Under the pieces are notes generated by a model, which worked only from the letters and a program-made list of their open reading frames with translations, was not told the DNA's origin and ran no database searches. A program made the translations under genes and the position numbers. Below are positions 26,032 through 35,517 of a DNA stretch of 64,000 bases, piece by piece; positions within the stretch are counted from its first letter, which is position 1, and the number at the start of each line of letters is the position of its first letter. Source of the stretch: Sinorhizobium arboris LMG 14919 (lineage in GTDB: Bacteria; Pseudomonadota; Alphaproteobacteria; Rhizobiales; Rhizobiaceae); contig NZ_ATYB01000014.1 in the NCBI RefSeq assembly GCF_000427465.1, forward strand, positions 1,511,570-1,575,569, in the 5' to 3' direction.

Positions 26032-27674
26032 GGGTCAGCACTCCTGCGCTCCCCACCACCCGAGCCGATATCCAGTTCGCCGCGCCGCTCGAGTTCCTCG
26101 CGGATCAGCTTCTTGGCGATCTTGCCATAGGCCGATTTCGGCATTTCGGACCAGAACACGATCTTCTTCGGAAGCTTGTAGCGGGCAATCTTCCCGTCCA
26201 GCCATTCCCTCAAGGCCGTCGCGTCCACTGGCGCGCCGCCACGTGCGACGCAAACCGCGATGCCGACTTCTCCCCAGACCGGATCGGGGACGCCGACGAT
26301 CGCCGCTTCGCTGATATCGGGATGCGCCAGGAGCTTTTCCTCGATCTCGCGCGGATAGACGTTGGATCCGCCTGAAATGAACATGTCGGAGGCACGCCCC
26401 GTGATGTAGAGGAAACCCTGCGCATCGACATGGCCAAGGTCGCCCGTACGGAACCAACCGTTGCGAAACGCTTTCGCGTTGGCCTCCGGGTTCTGGTAAT
26501 AGCCGGCAAACACCGCCGGTCCGATCACGCAGATCTCGCCGGTTGCACCCGCCGGGACCGCGTTGCCTTCCTCGTCCTGAATCTGCAGCTGCATGCCCGT
26601 CCGCTCGAAACCGCAGGTGCCGATACGCGCATCCGCGCCGTCCTCGAGGCTGTGAAAGGCGGGCGGCAGAACGGTGATCGCGCCTGTCACTTCGCCGAGG
26701 CCGAAATACTGCACCATCACGGCGCCGAGCTTTTCCAGCGCCCTCTTCTGGTCGGCACGGTACATCGGCGCACCGGCATAGATGACATAGCGCAGCGACG
26801 AATGGTCGTATCGGTCGACCGACGGGTCCTCGACGAGCAGCTTTACTATGGTCGGCACAGCGAAAAGGTTGTTCACCTTCCACTTTTGGACCAGGGCCCA
26901 GAACTGCGGAATATCGAGCTTTTCGGATGGCAGAAGGATCGTCGTTGCGCCCCTTGCAACCTGACACAGCTGATGAACGCCGGCGCCATGGGACAGCGGA
27001 GCAACGACGATCGACCGGTCCCGATGGGTCGTAGACGGAAAGAGATCGCCTATATGGTTGTTGACCACGAAAGCCATCTGCCCGTGCGTCAGCACCGCCG
27101 CCTTGGGGCGGCCGGTCGTGCCCGACGTATAGAAAAACCAGCAGGGATCGTCGCGATCGACGGCAACAGGCGATACCGATCTTCCAAGATTTCGAGCAAC
27201 GATCGCGTCATAGTCTTCGCCGGCCGTCGACGACCCGATCGGGATGCATGATCCGATCCCTTTGCCTGCAGCCCGACATGCTTCGGCATGGTCCTCAAAG
27301 GCTGCCTGGAATATCACCAGCCTGGCACCGCTCGATTGAGCCAGATAGGCGACCTCCTCCGGCAGCTGCCGGAAATTCGTGGGGACCCAGACCGCACCCG
27401 CTCTGAAAGCCGCGAACATGGACTCGAACATCTGGTTGCAGTTGGCGGAGTGGACGAGAACCCGATCTCCCTTGCGGATACCGAACTCGTGGACGAGCGC
27501 GTATGCCATGGCGTCGACCCGCGCCTCCAACTCGCTCCAGCGCCACTGGCGAGCGCCGTGAACGACGGCGATATCCTCCGGATTGCGTCTTGCGGCTTGC
27601 GACAGGAAGTTGGCGAGGTTCATAACACGCGTCGAAATGGGGCTGACGCCGCCCTTGGGTTCGTTGCTCGTCAT
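26028..27674 (-). CDS. Acyl-CoA synthetase (AMP-forming)
   Basis: The 548-residue adenylate-forming enzyme activates a carboxylic acid to its CoA thioester through an acyl-AMP. The P-loop YTSGTTGRPK is near residue 182, GWFRTGDLG near 420, and the catalytic lysine lies in SAYGKIAKK near 527. The substrate, fatty or aromatic acid, cannot be told. It overlaps the thiolase and SDR genes by four bases on each side, so the three are surely co-expressed. Confidence 0.93.
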   Translation of the reverse strand: MTSNEPKGGVSPISTRVMNLANFLSQAARRNPEDIAVVHGARQWRWSELEARVDAMAYALVHEFGIRKGDRVLVHSANCNQMFESMFAAFRAGAVWVPTNFRQLPEEVAYLAQSSGARLVIFQAAFEDHAEACRAAGKGIGSCIPIGSSTAGEDYDAIVARNLGRSVSPVAVDRDDPCWFFYTSGTTGRPKAAVLTHGQMAFVVNNHIGDLFPSTTHRDRSIVVAPLSHGAGVHQLCQVARGATTILLPSEKLDIPQFWALVQKWKVNNLFAVPTIVKLLVEDPSVDRYDHSSLRYVIYAGAPMYRADQKRALEKLGAVMVQYFGLGEVTGAITVLPPAFHSLEDGADARIGTCGFERTGMQLQIQDEEGNAVPAGATGEICVIGPAVFAGYYQNPEANAKAFRNGWFRTGDLGHVDAQGFLYITGRASDMFISGGSNVYPREIEEKLLAHPDISEAAIVGVPDPVWGEVGIAVCVARGGAPVDATALREWLDGKIARYKLPKKIVFWSEMPKSAYGKIAKKLIREELERRGELDIGSGGGERRSADP

Positions 27675-28840
27675 TTCGCCCGTTCCAGAATGGAGACATA
27701 GTTGGCAACGGCCGCGCCGCCCATGTTGAAGATGCCGGCGAGACCCGCGCCTGGGATCTGCATTTCGCCCGCCTCCCCAACGAGCTGCATGGCGGAGATT
27801 ACATGCATCGAGATGCCCGTCGCGCCGATCGGATGCCCCTTGGATTTCAGGCCGCCGGAGGGATTGACCGGCAATCGTCCGCTCCTGGTGGTCGTTCCGT
27901 CTCGGATCACGCGGTAGCCTTCACCGGGTGCGGCCAGGCCCATCGCCTCGTACTCGATCATCTCGGCTATGGTGAAACAGTCATGGGTCTCGACGAAGGA
28001 GAGATCGTTCAGCGTGGCGCCGGCCATGGACAGTGCCGTCCTCCAGGCCCGCCGCGGCCCGTCGAATTCCAGCATGTCCCGGCGGCTGAGCGCAAACACG
28101 TCACTGACGTGGCTGCGGGCTCGGAAGGCAATTGCCCGCTGCAGTGTCGCGGCCGTGTCCGCGTCGGCCAGCACGAGGGCCGCCGCTCCGTCCGAGACGA
28201 GTGAACAGTCGGTTCGGCGCAAGGGGGGCGCGACGATCGGGTTCTTCTCCGAAACAGTATTGCAGAACGCAAAACCGAAATCCCTGCGCATATGCGCGTA
28301 AGGATTGGCGACGCCGTTCGCGTGGTTCTTGGCCGCGATCATCGCCAATTCCTCGGAACGGTCGCCGTAGCGCTGGAAATAATGCTGCGCGATGCGGCCG
28401 AAGACGCCGGCAAAGCCCCCCTCCACATCGCCTTCCTCTTTCCGGTAGCTGCCGCCCAGAAGAATGTCGCCGACCTCCGCCGTCGGAACGGCAGTCATTT
28501 TCTCGGCGCCGATAACGAGCGCGATGCGGCCGCGGCCAGCCTCGATGAAATCCATTGCCGTATAAATCGCCGCCGAGCCGGTCGCGCATGCATTTTCCAG
28601 CCGTACGGAGGGAACATGGGCAAGCGCCTCGTCGGTCATTCCGACCAGTGCGGCTTGAAACTCCTGCTTGGAGAATCCGCCATTCATGACTCCGACGAAG
28701 ATGCCGTCGACATCCGCGGCCGACAGGCCGGCATGGGCAAGTGCCGGAGCCGCGACAGCGGCCATCAACGCCTCGGTGTCCGGGTAGTCGGTCTTGCCGA
28801 ACTGGGAGTGGGCCCAGCCTACGATCTGCGCCTTGGTCAT
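27671..28840 (-). CDS. Thiolase-family acyl-CoA acyltransferase (SCP2-like)
   Basis: The 389-residue enzyme has the thiolase fold with nucleophile cysteine 85 in ENACATGSA and the C-terminal GGLKSKGHPIGATG with the catalytic histidine. A THDCFTIAEM segment typical of the SCP2-like branch is present. It may cleave a beta-ketoacyl-CoA made by its operon partners. The second catalytic cysteine of ordinary thiolases is not in the usual CxG position, so condensation or another acyl transfer is also possible. Confidence 0.9.
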   Translation of the reverse strand: MTKAQIVGWAHSQFGKTDYPDTEALMAAVAAPALAHAGLSAADVDGIFVGVMNGGFSKQEFQAALVGMTDEALAHVPSVRLENACATGSAAIYTAMDFIEAGRGRIALVIGAEKMTAVPTAEVGDILLGGSYRKEEGDVEGGFAGVFGRIAQHYFQRYGDRSEELAMIAAKNHANGVANPYAHMRRDFGFAFCNTVSEKNPIVAPPLRRTDCSLVSDGAAALVLADADTAATLQRAIAFRARSHVSDVFALSRRDMLEFDGPRRAWRTALSMAGATLNDLSFVETHDCFTIAEMIEYEAMGLAAPGEGYRVIRDGTTTRSGRLPVNPSGGLKSKGHPIGATGISMHVISAMQLVGEAGEMQIPGAGLAGIFNMGGAAVANYVSILERAK

Positions 28841-29685
28841 CTGGACAATCTCCTTTTGAGAGGTCTCGCAACGGCGGCTATGTGTCGCGTCCCGCGGTCG
28901 CGGAACTGCTCGGCGAGCTTGCTCTCTATGCGTGACGCTTCCTGCCTGAGAAGAGCCGCCAGCTCGCTCTGCCGCGGCTCCTGCATGCGGCTGTCTATGG
29001 CGGCAATGCTGATGGCTCCGGCCACGCCGCCGTCGGGATAGCGGATTGCGACGCCCACGCCCCAGGAATTGGTGAGGATAAGACCGGGATTGACCGCGTA
29101 GCCCTGCACGCGGGTAAGCTCGACGCGCCGGCGCAGCTCATCGGGCGCAAGCATCGGAAACTGCTCTTCGAGCACGGCAGCATTCTGCTCCAGCACGGAT
29201 GAAACCTCATCGTCCGGCAGGGCGGCCAGCATGGCGAGAGAGCCGGCGCCGACGCCCAGCGGATGCACGAAGCCCGCCTGGAGCGCGTGGGTGCGGATCG
29301 GAAAGCTCCCCTCCTCCCGGTGGAGACAGACGGAGGACGCTCCTCGGCGCACGGAGAGAAAGCAGGTATCGCTGGTTTTCTGCGCAAGACGATGCAGGCT
29401 TTCCGTCGAAAGGCGCAGCAGCCCGTGCCGGCTCGACGCGAGCGTTCCGAGCACATAGGCTTCTTCGCCGATATAGTAGCGTCGGTCGCGGTCGTCCTGT
29501 TCCACGAGGCCGGCCCTGATCAGGGCGAGCAGGAGTCGGCGAACCGTGGGTTTGTTGAGACCGCTCTTCTCGACGATGGCGCTCAGAGACATGCCGTCCA
29601 TCTGGCGGCCGACCAGAGACAGGAGCTTTGCCGCACGATCGACGCTCTGCGAACCCGTCATGTCTCTGTCGGCCAGATCGCCCAT
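28837..29685 (-). CDS. IclR-family transcriptional regulator
   Basis: The 282-residue protein has an N-terminal winged helix (about residues 12-75, with LSAIVEKSGLNKPTVRRLL) and a C-terminal IclR effector domain (about 90-265). Such proteins regulate catabolic operons on binding an aromatic or organic acid. It sits inside the minus-strand cluster, overlapping the thiolase start by four bases and lying three bases after the upstream SDR gene. It is therefore expected to control this cluster. Confidence 0.93.
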   Translation of the reverse strand: MGDLADRDMTGSQSVDRAAKLLSLVGRQMDGMSLSAIVEKSGLNKPTVRRLLLALIRAGLVEQDDRDRRYYIGEEAYVLGTLASSRHGLLRLSTESLHRLAQKTSDTCFLSVRRGASSVCLHREEGSFPIRTHALQAGFVHPLGVGAGSLAMLAALPDDEVSSVLEQNAAVLEEQFPMLAPDELRRRVELTRVQGYAVNPGLILTNSWGVGVAIRYPDGGVAGAISIAAIDSRMQEPRQSELAALLRQEASRIESKLAEQFRDRGTRHIAAVARPLKRRLSR

Positions 29686-29688
29686 GTT

Positions 29689-30492
29689 TCAACGTACCCC
29701 CATTATCGTGCAGCTCTGGCCGCCATCGACCGGCAGACAAACGCCCGTGATGAATTTCGCTTCGTCGGAGGCAAGGAAAAGCGCTGCGTTGGCGACATCC
29801 CAGGCGTCGCCCATGCGCCCGCCCGGAAGCGCCGAATTGCGGGCTGCCACCATTTCTTCGGCGGAGGCGTATTGCGAGGAGATCTGCTTGTAGATCAGAG
29901 GCGTGTCGATCAAACCGGGGACGACACAGTTTGCGCGAATCCCCTGCGGCGCATATTGAGCCGCAATCGCGACCGTCGCCTGGTTGACCGCCGCCTTCGT
30001 CGCGTAATAGGCGAAATACGGATAGCCGGTCCACCGGATCCCCGCCAGTGACGAGATGTTGACGACGGCGCCACCGCCTGCCTCGATCATGTGCGGGATA
30101 ACAGCCTTGGCGGTGCGGAACACCGAGCCGAGATTGAGATCGACGGATTGTTGGAACTGTGCCTCCGACAACTCGACCGGTCCGCCCATATGCGTGACGC
30201 CCACATTGTTGTGCAGGATGGAAACGATGCCGAATGCCTGCCGTGCGGCCGCAACGGCCGCTTCGACAGATGCGAGATCGGTGACGTCTGCGGCGATGGC
30301 TACGGCTTGCCCGCCTTCCGCCGCGATGATTGCCGCTGTTTCCTCGGCTGCCTCCATATCAACGTCGACACAGGCAACCCTGGCGCCTTCACGGGCATAA
30401 AGAACGGCGGCAGCCTTGCCGTTGCCCCAGCCGGGCCCCGAGGAACCTGCACCGAAGACGATTGCCGATTTTCCCTTGAGACGGTCTGTCAC
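29689..30492 (-). CDS. Short-chain dehydrogenase/reductase
   Basis: The 267-residue SDR has a cofactor loop of the form GAGSSGPGWGNG, longer than the classical TGxxxGIG; this variant occurs in some dehydrogenases of xenobiotic or cyclic-alcohol catabolism. The catalytic NISSLAG serine and YYATK tyrosine and lysine are present. It starts with GTG, eight bases after GAGG. The next gene downstream is the IclR regulator. Substrate unknown. Confidence 0.9.
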   Translation of the reverse strand: MTDRLKGKSAIVFGAGSSGPGWGNGKAAAVLYAREGARVACVDVDMEAAEETAAIIAAEGGQAVAIAADVTDLASVEAAVAAARQAFGIVSILHNNVGVTHMGGPVELSEAQFQQSVDLNLGSVFRTAKAVIPHMIEAGGGAVVNISSLAGIRWTGYPYFAYYATKAAVNQATVAIAAQYAPQGIRANCVVPGLIDTPLIYKQISSQYASAEEMVAARNSALPGGRMGDAWDVANAALFLASDEAKFITGVCLPVDGGQSCTIMGVR

Positions 30493-30599
30493 TTCGAAAC
30501 CTCGGAAGGCGTCGCACGCTCGTGGAAGCGCGCCGCATCACTGCATCGTTCGGCGAACGGCCGCATGAAACGGCCGCCCGCCTCGTCATGCTCAGGTGG

Positions 30600-31610
30600 T
30601 CAGCCAAGGCTGGTGCCGACTGCCTTTTCGAGAATGGCCCAGGCCTCATCGCCGAACTTGCCCTTCCATTCGGCGTAGAAACCCGCCGATCTCAGCGTCT
30701 CGCGGAAGGCCGCCTTGTCCGGGTCGGTGAACGTCATGCCGCTTTGGGTAAGCTGCTCGCGTACCGTGTCGTTGACCTTGGCGGTATCGGTGCGCTGAGC
30801 GACGGCCGACTCCTTGAGATGCTTTGCCGCAATCTCCCTTATGTCTTCCGGCAGGGTTTCCCAGGCCTGCTTGTTGGCCAGCATCCAGAACCCGTCCCAC
30901 ATATGGTTGGTCATGGCGCAATGCTTCTGCACCTCGTAGAGTTTCGCGGTCGAGGCAATTGCCAGCGGGTTTTCCTGGCCGTCGACAGTGCCGGTGCTGA
31001 GCGCCGTGTAGACTTCCGCGAAATTGATCGTGGTGGGCGCGGCGCCGAAGGCGGTGAACATGGACTGCCAGAGCGGGCTCGGCGGAACGCGAATCTTGAA
31101 CCCCTTCAAGTCCTCCGGCGTATTGATCGGCTTGTCCGAACTTGTGATCTGGCGAAAACCGTTGTCCCAGATCTTCTCCATGGGCACGAGGCCCTTCTTC
31201 TCGATTTCGCCGCGTGCATAGGCGCCGAGTTCGCCATCCATTGCCTTCCAGACGCTGTCGTAATCGGGAAAGGCAAAGCCGATGCCGCTGATGGCGGCGT
31301 TGGGCACCAGGGTCGACAGGATCAGCGGCGAGAGAGAGAAGAACTCGGTAGCGCCGTTGCGAAGCTGCGAAAGCGTCTCTGTGTCGTTGCCGAGCTGGCT
31401 GCTCGGGAAGATGTTGATCTTCAGGCGGCCGCCCGTCTCCTCCAGTATCTTGTCGGCCGCCTCCTTCAGGCGAATGTTGAGCGGATGGGTGACCGGCAGG
31501 TTGTTGGCCAGCTTATAGGTGAAATCAGCGGCATGGGCCTTCGTGCGGATCGAAGCCCCGATTGCCACTGCCCCAGTGCCGAGCAGCATCGTTCTACGGG
31601 TTATTTTCAT
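30600..31610 (-). CDS. TRAP transporter substrate-binding protein (DctP family)
   Basis: The 336-residue periplasmic protein starts at 31610 with a twin-arginine-like signal (MKITRRTMLLGTGAVAIGAS). The DctP fold follows: the LKEAADKILEETGGRLKI segment, the arginine of IRVPPSP that normally holds the substrate carboxylate, and GTVDGQENPL. It captures an organic acid for the fused permease encoded upstream. The likely substrate is one consumed by the adjacent SDR, ligase and thiolase enzymes. Confidence 0.93.
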   Translation of the reverse strand: MKITRRTMLLGTGAVAIGASIRTKAHAADFTYKLANNLPVTHPLNIRLKEAADKILEETGGRLKINIFPSSQLGNDTETLSQLRNGATEFFSLSPLILSTLVPNAAISGIGFAFPDYDSVWKAMDGELGAYARGEIEKKGLVPMEKIWDNGFRQITSSDKPINTPEDLKGFKIRVPPSPLWQSMFTAFGAAPTTINFAEVYTALSTGTVDGQENPLAIASTAKLYEVQKHCAMTNHMWDGFWMLANKQAWETLPEDIREIAAKHLKESAVAQRTDTAKVNDTVREQLTQSGMTFTDPDKAAFRETLRSAGFYAEWKGKFGDEAWAILEKAVGTSLG

Positions 31611-31659
31611 CGCTCTGTTCTCCTCCTGATCGTCGATGATGAAATGTGGCATGACGGGC

Positions 31660-33528
31660 TCACAGCAATGCGAGCGAGAACCAAGGCACGGCGGCGATCA
31701 GCAGAAGGCCAAGCACCATCGCGCCGATATACGGCCAGATCGCTCCCATGGCCTCGTCGGGCGAAACGTTGCCGATCTTGCAGGCGATGTAGAAGCCGAT
31801 GCCGATCGGCGGCGCCATCAGTCCCACGTTCATCGCGGTGACGATCACCATGGAATAGTGGACGTCATGGATGCCCATTGCGCGTGCGATCGGGAACATG
31901 ATCGGCGCCAGGAGCACGATCGCAGGGAGCCCTTCGAGCACGCAGCCGAGCAGCATGAACAAGGCGATCGAGACCAGCATGAAGGTGAACCATCCGCCCG
32001 GCAGGCCGCTCATCATGTCCGTGAGTTCGAAGGCGAATCCGGTCTGGGTGAGCGCCCAGGCCATAGCAGCGGCAGTCCCGAGAATCAGGAGGATCGCACC
32101 GCTCATCGCCGCCGTCTCGACCAGCATCCTGTAGGTGCGCCGCACGCCGATGCCGCCATAAAGGACAGTGCCGATAAGGAAGGCGTAGACAACCGCGATC
32201 GTCGAGACCTCGGTCGCCGTCGCCGCACCGCTCGCGACCGCGCTGCGGATGATAAACGGCAGCACCAGGGCCGGCGCCGCGATCAAGGCTGTGCTGCCGA
32301 TGCGTTTCAGCGACGGGCGCTTGACGCCGTCGACGTTTTCGCGGGCTGCCTTGATGCGGGCAAGTGCAGCAAGTGCGACCAGCAACACCAGAGCGATGGC
32401 AAAACCGCTGGTGAACAGTGCCGCGATCGAGACGCCGGCCACCGAGCCCAGAACGATCAGGACGATGCTGGGCGGCACGGTGTCGGCCATCGCGGCGCCG
32501 GTCGCCAGAAGCGCTATCATCTCCTTCGGCTTGTGACCACGGCGCTTCATCTCCGGAAACAGCGCCGGAGCGACCGTTGCCATGTCGGATACTTTCGAGC
32601 CGGAAATTCCGGAAACCAGGAAGAGCGACCCCAACAGTACGTAAGACATACCGGCCTTCACGTGACCGAGCATGGAGGCCAGAAAGTCGACGATTGCCTT
32701 GCCCATCCCGGTCGCATCCAGAATGCAGCCGAGAAGCACGAAGACCGGGACCGACAGCAGAATGAGGCTGGACATGCCCTCGTCCATGCGGCCGATCATG
32801 ACAACCAGCGGCATCGATGTCGTGAAGGCGAGAAACAGAAGAGTCGCAATGCCGAAACAGAAGGCGATCGGAACGCCCATTGCGAGGCAGACGGCGGCAC
32901 CGCCGACGAGAAAGATAAGAATGTTGCCATTGCCGAACGAGACAAGCACTGGCGACAGCAACCAGAGCGCCAAAGCAACGGCGAGTACGAACGCCACCGC
33001 CACCGCCACGTCAAATGGCTTGGCCGTTCTGAGCAATTGACCGGCGGCCAGGAGCAACATCAGGACCATGCCGACAGCAATTGCCGCGGCGCGATAGCCG
33101 GCCGGGATGTTCAAGGCCGACGAGGTAATGTCCATTTCGCCGGCGGCATAAGTGTAGGCAGCCGGCAGCAGGGCGAGAAGGAACGCCATGATCACGACCA
33201 TGCCGAGCGTTTCGGTGAACTGCCGGGTCCTCTCGCCGAGAGCATTGAGGAGAATGGTCAGGCGCAGATGCTCGCAGCGATCGATCGCTATGGCCGACCC
33301 GAACATGGCCAGCCACAGAAAGGCGATGGACGCCGCTTCATCGATCCAGACGATCGGTCTCGACAGGCCATAACGAAAGACCACGCCGGAAAGCAGCATC
33401 GCGATGATCGCCAGAAGCAGAACGGCGGACAGCGCCTCGACGGGCCGCATCAGCCGCGAACCTGGTCGGGCCTCCATAGTTTCGGCGAGCACTGCGAATT
33501 CGGAAACGCCCTCCGTCGTGGTGGTCAT
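31660..33528 (-). CDS. TRAP transporter fused small and large permease (DctQM)
   Basis: The 622-residue membrane protein joins a four-helix DctQ unit (about residues 30-180) to a DctM unit (about 200-620). A linking helix lies between, as in fused TRAP systems. DctM features include SGISGSKVSDMA and the C-terminal MNVGLMAPPIGIGF. The ATG at 33528 follows a GGGGAG site; the upstream frame is unconserved. It works with the DctP gene 49 bases downstream, using the sodium gradient. Confidence 0.93.
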   Translation of the reverse strand: MTTTTEGVSEFAVLAETMEARPGSRLMRPVEALSAVLLLAIIAMLLSGVVFRYGLSRPIVWIDEAASIAFLWLAMFGSAIAIDRCEHLRLTILLNALGERTRQFTETLGMVVIMAFLLALLPAAYTYAAGEMDITSSALNIPAGYRAAAIAVGMVLMLLLAAGQLLRTAKPFDVAVAVAFVLAVALALWLLSPVLVSFGNGNILIFLVGGAAVCLAMGVPIAFCFGIATLLFLAFTTSMPLVVMIGRMDEGMSSLILLSVPVFVLLGCILDATGMGKAIVDFLASMLGHVKAGMSYVLLGSLFLVSGISGSKVSDMATVAPALFPEMKRRGHKPKEMIALLATGAAMADTVPPSIVLIVLGSVAGVSIAALFTSGFAIALVLLVALAALARIKAARENVDGVKRPSLKRIGSTALIAAPALVLPFIIRSAVASGAATATEVSTIAVVYAFLIGTVLYGGIGVRRTYRMLVETAAMSGAILLILGTAAAMAWALTQTGFAFELTDMMSGLPGGWFTFMLVSIALFMLLGCVLEGLPAIVLLAPIMFPIARAMGIHDVHYSMVIVTAMNVGLMAPPIGIGFYIACKIGNVSPDEAMGAIWPYIGAMVLGLLLIAAVPWFSLALL

Positions 33529-33805
33529 AGGCCTTTCTCCCCTTTTGAACCGTCCGATCGCGTTACGCGCGCAAGTCGTGCGCATCACGGCGGATTGAAC
33601 AGCGTCAAAACTCCTCCCCGGAGGTATCGTCCGAAACAGATGGAAGCATCAGATCGACATTCCAGATCGTTCGTCGCCCTCCACAGCGACATTCGGTCAG
33701 GTCCATTTTCTAGGTGAAAGGAACACACCAATCAACACGTTCGTCCAAATAATTGAGAACAAAAGATAATCTATGTTGCAAAAGGTCCATAATGTGAACC
33801 TTGCT

Positions 33806-34642
33806 TCATGGTCGAGCCTGTGCCCTATGGTCACCTGGCACCAATCGCCTCGCAGCTGCAACGGTGCGGTCGAGCCACTCGTGCTCGAGCCGGCGGGTCG
33901 CCTCCATGTCCTCCGACTGCGGCAGCCAGTGCTCGAGAATGCAGCTCATTTCGTCCGGGCAATGGGACAGGCAGGAGAGGATTTCCTCGATTTCCGCCAA
34001 GCCCTCGCCAAGCGGCGTGCCATGGATACGAAAGCCGACGCCGTAGGGATCGGGGGTAATCCGGTAGTCCTTCAGATGCAGGTTGATCGTATAGGGCGCC
34101 AGCATCCGGGTCGTCGTCATCGGCCACTCGCCGGCGCAAATCGAATTTGCGACGTCGAGGCAGACCCCGAGTGATTCGTCCGCAACAGCCTCCAGCAGGT
34201 CCACCATTCGCGGAGAGGGATAGTTGAAGTGGTTCTCTATGGCGAAGCGCAGACCGGACCGTTTCCCCTCCGGAAGTATCTCGCGGATCTGGGCTGCCAG
34301 GTCAGGCACGGGAATCCGCGCATCTGCGGCATCAAGCGCGACGCGAAGGATTCTGGAACCGATGCGCGCCGCAATGGGGATGTACCGGCTGAGTTCCTCC
34401 GCGTCGAAGCTCTGCGTGCCAAGCTCCAGCGCCATGCCGTAACTGTCGGCGCGTTCCCTCAGTGCCAGGTGTTGGGCAGGCGTCAGGCGGTCGAGCGGCA
34501 GATTGTCGGCATACTGGACAACGCTCAGGCCGTGAGCGTGGGCGATCTCCAGCATCTCCATCGCAGTCATCGGCTGGACAGGCTGCAGGTCCCTGATGCC
34601 GATCGACCAGCGGAAGGCATAGCTGCCCAATCCGAGCTTCAT
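33806..34642 (-). CDS. Sugar phosphate isomerase/epimerase-like TIM barrel
   Basis: The 278-residue protein belongs to the AP-endonuclease-2/xylose-isomerase-like barrel family. Likely metal ligands are the glutamates and histidines in AIENHFNYPS, CLDVANS and NLHLKDYR, and the E of CILEHWLP. Family members isomerise or epimerise keto-sugars or dehydrate inositol derivatives. It heads a subset with an SDR and a split transketolase, which suggests sugar or polyol catabolism. Confidence 0.85.
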   Translation of the reverse strand: MKLGLGSYAFRWSIGIRDLQPVQPMTAMEMLEIAHAHGLSVVQYADNLPLDRLTPAQHLALRERADSYGMALELGTQSFDAEELSRYIPIAARIGSRILRVALDAADARIPVPDLAAQIREILPEGKRSGLRFAIENHFNYPSPRMVDLLEAVADESLGVCLDVANSICAGEWPMTTTRMLAPYTINLHLKDYRITPDPYGVGFRIHGTPLGEGLAEIEEILSCLSHCPDEMSCILEHWLPQSEDMEATRRLEHEWLDRTVAAARRLVPGDHRAQARP

Positions 34643-34691
34643 GGGCTCCTCCGAGGTTTGAGCGGCGCATGCTGCGGCGCCGCTTTCCCGA

Positions 34692-35450
34692 TCAATGGAT
34701 CAGTGATCCGCCGTTCACGTCGACTTCCGAACCAGTGACGTAAGCCGAAAGGTCCGAAGCAAGGAAAAGCGCGCAACCGGCCACGTCATCCGCAGTACCC
34801 GGACGCCCCATGGGAATGCCCGTCTTGATTTCCTCCAGTTTTTCCGGCGTCAGCAGGCCGCCCGTGATGTCGGTCGCGATGAAGCCGGGGCAGATTGCGT
34901 TAACCCTCACATTGTCGGGCGCCAACTCGCGGGCCATCGCCTTCGTAAGGCCGAGGATGCCGGCCTTGGCGGCAGAATAGTGCGGCCCGCCGAATATACC
35001 GCCGCCACGCTGGGCCGACACGGAAGAAAGATTGACGATCTTTCCCTGTTTGCGCGAACGCATATGAGGAATGACCGCCTGGCTGCAATAGAGCGTGCCG
35101 CGCAGGTTCACGTCGAGCACGGCATCGTAGTTCTCCGGCGTGATCTCCATGGTCTTCAGCGGCTGGGTGATCCCGGCATTGTTCACCAGGATGTCGATCC
35201 GCCCCCATTTCGATATCAAAGCATTCATGACCGCACGAACGCCCTCCAGCTCGGTCACATTGCACGCCATGCCGACATGTTGCGGGCCGAGGCTGGAGGC
35301 GGCCTCCCTGGCAGCAGCCTCGTTGAGATCAAGAATGGCGACCGTGGCGCCGTGTTCGGCAAAAAGCTTGGCCGTCGCCTTGCCCAGGCCGCGCCTGGAT
35401 GCAGCACCGGTGATCACGGCGAAATTGCCCTCGAGTAGAGCGGTTCCCAT
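34692..35450 (-). CDS. Short-chain dehydrogenase/reductase
   Basis: The 252-residue classical SDR starts at the ATG at 35450 after CAGGAGAATTC. It has an ITGAASRRGLG cofactor loop, the NNAGI strand, serine in NLSSVSA and the YSAAK catalytic pair; an aspartate at the end of strand two (ILDLNE) favours NAD. It lies between a TIM-barrel isomerase and transketolase genes, so it probably oxidises a polyol or sugar alcohol for that pathway. Confidence 0.92.
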   Translation of the reverse strand: MGTALLEGNFAVITGAASRRGLGKATAKLFAEHGATVAILDLNEAAAREAASSLGPQHVGMACNVTELEGVRAVMNALISKWGRIDILVNNAGITQPLKTMEITPENYDAVLDVNLRGTLYCSQAVIPHMRSRKQGKIVNLSSVSAQRGGGIFGGPHYSAAKAGILGLTKAMARELAPDNVRVNAICPGFIATDITGGLLTPEKLEEIKTGIPMGRPGTADDVAGCALFLASDLSAYVTGSEVDVNGGSLIH

Positions 35451-35517
35451 CGAATTCTCCTGTTGTCCGGAAAGGTCCAGCGAGGGTCGCCGGAGGTGAA
35501 TGCGTCGAAACGGCGCG

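Noticed and set aside
31636..33717. Long plus-strand open frame of 693 codons opposite the fused TRAP permease
   Set aside because: It is rich in H, R, Q and D with no domain pattern, as expected from the antisense of a hydrophobic high-GC gene; the minus-strand frame has clear DctQM features.
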